A DNA stretch of 64,000 nt from Melastoma dodecandrum (Eukaryota > Streptophyta > Magnoliopsida > Myrtales > Melastomataceae): positions 1 through 64,000 of the forward strand of contig JARUPY010000405.1 in the NCBI GenBank assembly GCA_029817715.1, in the 5' to 3' direction. The notes below the pieces were generated by a model that saw nothing but the letters and a program-made list of their open reading frames with translations, was not told the origin of the DNA and searched no databases. Position numbers and translations under genes: made by a program. Shown here piece after piece: positions 61,818 to 64,000 of the stretch (the stretch's first letter is position 1; each line of letters opens with the position of its first letter).

Positions 61818-62899
61818 GGCTAAATTATTCGATTTATCTTAAACTATATCGATTTTTTTTTATTTATCCCATCGTTTACGGAATATCTTCATATATATCA
61901 AATTTACTCCGTTACTTCTTATCTATCCTCTGTCAGTCATCCGACAAATGGAAGTTTACATGGCGCTCATGTGACGCTAACGCCGTCACAAGATTACGTT
62001 TGACGGCCACCAAACCCCAAACCCTCAAATCGGACGCGAACCATAACCATAAAATCTCTGACCAATCAATCCCGACACACCATCCCCACCATTCACGACC
62101 TCTCCACCGATCCACCATCCCCGACCTTCTCCGATACACTACCCCTAGTCCTTCCCCGGTTGTTTTCGACCTCCCCACCCCAAGACCTTCCCCGATACAC
62201 CACTTCTAGTCATTCACCGGCCGTTCTCAACCTCCCCACTCGAACCCTTCCTCGAGCAGCCCTTCTTCGACTGTTTTCGACCTCTCCACCCTAACCCTTG
62301 CTTGCTGGTTTGCTCTTAGTGATATTTTTTCTGAATTAGGATTTGATGGTGTACTCTGAGATTTTGGCCGAGGATGGAGAAGTGCACTTTATGTTTGTCC
62401 GATCCTCCTTGAGATTATGCTTTGTTTTTTGTGATTATGGTTTATCCTAGCTACTAATATTTGCGGTGCTTCTCGGTGGGGAGGTTGGAAATGAGCAGGG
62501 ATGGTGGGTTAGAGAAGAGAAGGTCATGAATGGTGGAGATGATGTATCGGGGTTGATGGGTTAGTGATTTAAGGGTTTAGGCTTCGTGCCTGATTTGGGG
62601 GTTTATGGTTGGGTGGCCGATATTAGAAGTCAAATTAATTTTGGGGCTGGGGTGGCCGATTATGGGCCAATTTGGAAAGAAATTATTTTAAATGGGACTA
62701 ACCATGACATTCCGTCGAATGGCAATCTTGTGACGGTGGGCGACCAACGGCGTTAGCGCCACGTCAACTTCATCGGACGACTGACGGAGGATAAATAAGA
62801 AGTAACGGAATAAGTTTGATATATATGGAGATATTATATAAACGATAAGATAAATCAGGAAAAACCCGTATAGTTTAGAATAAATCGGATAATTTAGCC
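61818..62899. mobile_element. Mutator-like foldback element with 9-bp target duplication
   Basis: The element is 1082 bp. Its ends GGCTAAATTA and TAATTTAGCC are complementary, and the inverted repeats match over roughly 180 bp (61818-61997 against about 62725-62899). Imperfect pairing continues inward: CCACCATTCACGACCTCTCC near 62090 pairs with the complement of the segment near 62525. Both flanks carry TTTAAATTA (61809-61817 and 62900-62908) without mismatch. Long inverted repeats and an exact 9-bp duplication indicate a non-autonomous Mutator-like (MULE) element. No transposase is encoded. The exact duplication suggests a fairly recent insertion. Confidence 0.9.
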
Positions 62900-63261
62900 T
62901 TTAAATTAAGAAGTTGAGATTAATCAAGAAACCATGTGCTTAGGATAAGTTATGTGTCTTGAGTTTTTAGTACCCGAAAACATATAGTTTGATATAATTT
63001 ATCATCCATTAGTTCGTTATATTAAAGATAATTAATCACGGACATATTTGATATACAAATCGGTGTTGATTCTACAAATTTTTTTTTGTGAAGAATCAGA
63101 GTGAATTAACTTGTATTTCCAATTAATTATAAGTTAGATTTTGTAACATGCGGATCTGAATTCCAAATTAATTATACTCTTGATAATTAATACTAACTGT
63201 CTATATGAACTGACTATCATGGAGGGGTCTCTCCATCAGTTAATACTAACTATCAAACACA
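62900..63261. promoter_or_regulatory. Upstream region of the matrixin gene
   Basis: This AT-rich stretch of about 350 bp lies between the MULE and the start codon. The word TTAATACTAACT occurs twice, near 63190 and 63240, a small local duplication in the leader. No certain TATA box. Confidence 0.4.
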
Positions 63262-64000
63262 ATGGCCCCAAACTCCACCATCCTTTCGATCATTTTCTTG
63301 TTCTTGTTGTCGATAAGCACCAGTCTCGAATCGGATAATGTCATGAGGTTTGCAAAGAATCACCTCAAGGCCTTTGGCTACTTGTCGGGGGATTACAAGT
63401 CGACTGACGACGACACTTCTGGCGAGGCCTTGGTGTCTGCCCTGAGGAAGTACCAAACTTTCTTTGGATTGAATGTCTCGGGAAGAATAGATCCCGACAC
63501 GTTGATGATGATGAGTCGGCCTCGTTGCGGTGTCCCCGACCGTCCCTCGACGGATGATGTCCACAACATCATGCCCAAGTATGCTTTCTATCCAGGAAAA
63601 CTCGCTTGGCCGAAATCCATGAAGAAACTCAAGTACACTTTCCTAAACGTCCCGTCTATCCCATCCAGAAACGGAAGTGCGGCCATATCGAGCGCGTTCT
63701 CGACATGGTCAGCCGCATCAGGATTCACTTTTAAAGCGATGTTAGGTCCGGCACAAATACACATAGGATTCTATAGAGGTGATCACGGGGATGGACACCC
63801 CTTCGATGGTCGCGGTGGTGTAGTTGCTCATTCCTTCCCTCCAACGGAAGGAATTCTCCACTTTGATGCGGACGAGAATTGGGGCACGGTCCAAGCTGCT
63901 GATATCCTCGACCTAGAATCGGTTGCGTTGCATGAGATTGGGCACATTCTCGGGCTCGATCACAGTGACAAGCCGAGTGCCGTGATGTTTCCTAGTCATC
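63262..64000 (+). CDS. Matrix metalloproteinase (plant matrixin), 3' end beyond window
   Basis: The open frame from the ATG at 63262 runs 246 codons to the window edge without a stop or intron, as plant MMP genes usually do. Residues 1-21 form a signal peptide. The prodomain contains a peptidoglycan-binding-like fold (ALVSALRKYQTFFGLNVSG) and the cysteine switch PRCGVPD with Cys89. The catalytic domain follows: HFDADENW binds structural metals, HEIGHILGLDH (224-234) supplies the three zinc ligands and catalytic Glu, and the Met-turn is in AVMFPSH. The C-terminal part, where a GPI or transmembrane anchor usually sits, is not in the window. These enzymes act at the cell surface or apoplast. No sign of damage. 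Confidence 0.93.
   Translation, partial: MAPNSTILSIIFLFLLSISTSLESDNVMRFAKNHLKAFGYLSGDYKSTDDDTSGEALVSALRKYQTFFGLNVSGRIDPDTLMMMSRPRCGVPDRPSTDDVHNIMPKYAFYPGKLAWPKSMKKLKYTFLNVPSIPSRNGSAAISSAFSTWSAASGFTFKAMLGPAQIHIGFYRGDHGDGHPFDGRGGVVAHSFPPTEGILHFDADENWGTVQAADILDLESVALHEIGHILGLDHSDKPSAVMFPSH

Noticed and set aside
1..64000. tRNA or rRNA genes, CRISPR arrays, operons, bacterial or organellar inserts
   Set aside because: No supporting sequence was seen; all recognised genes are split plant nuclear genes or transposon relics.

Overview
This is nuclear DNA of a flowering plant, most likely a eudicot. The genes are split by many short GT-AG introns, the intergenic DNA is AT-rich, and the gene set is plant-specific: a WPP-domain-associated protein, a CrRLK1L receptor kinase, a plant NF-YA, a plant matrixin and a POLLENLESS3/TDM1-like protein. 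I see no prokaryotic or organellar features and no tRNA or rRNA genes. All gene models were read by eye from splice sites and remembered protein families. Where a spliced model is given as intact, the exon lengths sum to a whole number of codons.

Layout. 1-5.7 kb is a decayed Ty3/gypsy retrotransposon running leftward. 5.9-9.2 kb holds an AOP-like 2-oxoglutarate dioxygenase pseudogene and a detached copy of its 3' end. 9.5-10.3 kb is an LTR/gag remnant. 11.6-20.6 kb (minus) is an intact 18-exon VPS54 gene. 21.6-24.2 kb (plus) is a 13-exon DHHA2/PRUNE-like gene whose phosphatase motifs look degenerate. 24.9-27.25 kb (minus) is a POLLENLESS3/TDM1-like TPR gene, convergent with it. 27.8-29.7 kb is a second gypsy pol relic. 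31.0-37.0 kb (minus) is a 12-exon OLA1/YchF ATPase gene with a 45-bp triple repeat in intron 2. 37.4-38.2 kb holds an unrecognised ORF pair. 38.8-41.3 kb (minus) is an intronless HERK2-type CrRLK1L kinase.

45.3-46.6 kb (minus) is an NF-YA7/4-type transcription factor. 49.7-51.6 kb (plus) is a cyclic phosphodiesterase gene broken by one missing base. 55.5-59.3 kb (plus) encodes a coiled-coil WPP-domain-associated protein. 60.3-60.8 kb (minus) is a relic of a bHLH10/89/91-type factor that has lost its bHLH domain. 61.0 kb carries a tRNA-derived SINE head. 61.8-62.9 kb is a 1.08-kb Mutator-like foldback element with a perfect 9-bp target duplication. 63.26 kb to the edge is the start of a matrix metalloproteinase gene. 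Three copies of one long-terminal-inverted-repeat MITE, all in the same orientation, lie at 41.7, 48.8 and 52.7 kb; two of them bracket the broken phosphodiesterase gene.

The genes do not form a pathway; they are ordinary neighbours. VPS54 serves Golgi tethering, OLA1 is a translation-associated ATPase, the CrRLK1L senses the cell wall, the TDM1-like protein belongs to a meiotic-exit family and NF-YA is a CCAAT-box factor. I found no convincing undescribed multi-gene system. The most interesting material is the transposon cluster, the gene relics and the catalytically degenerate DHHA2 protein.
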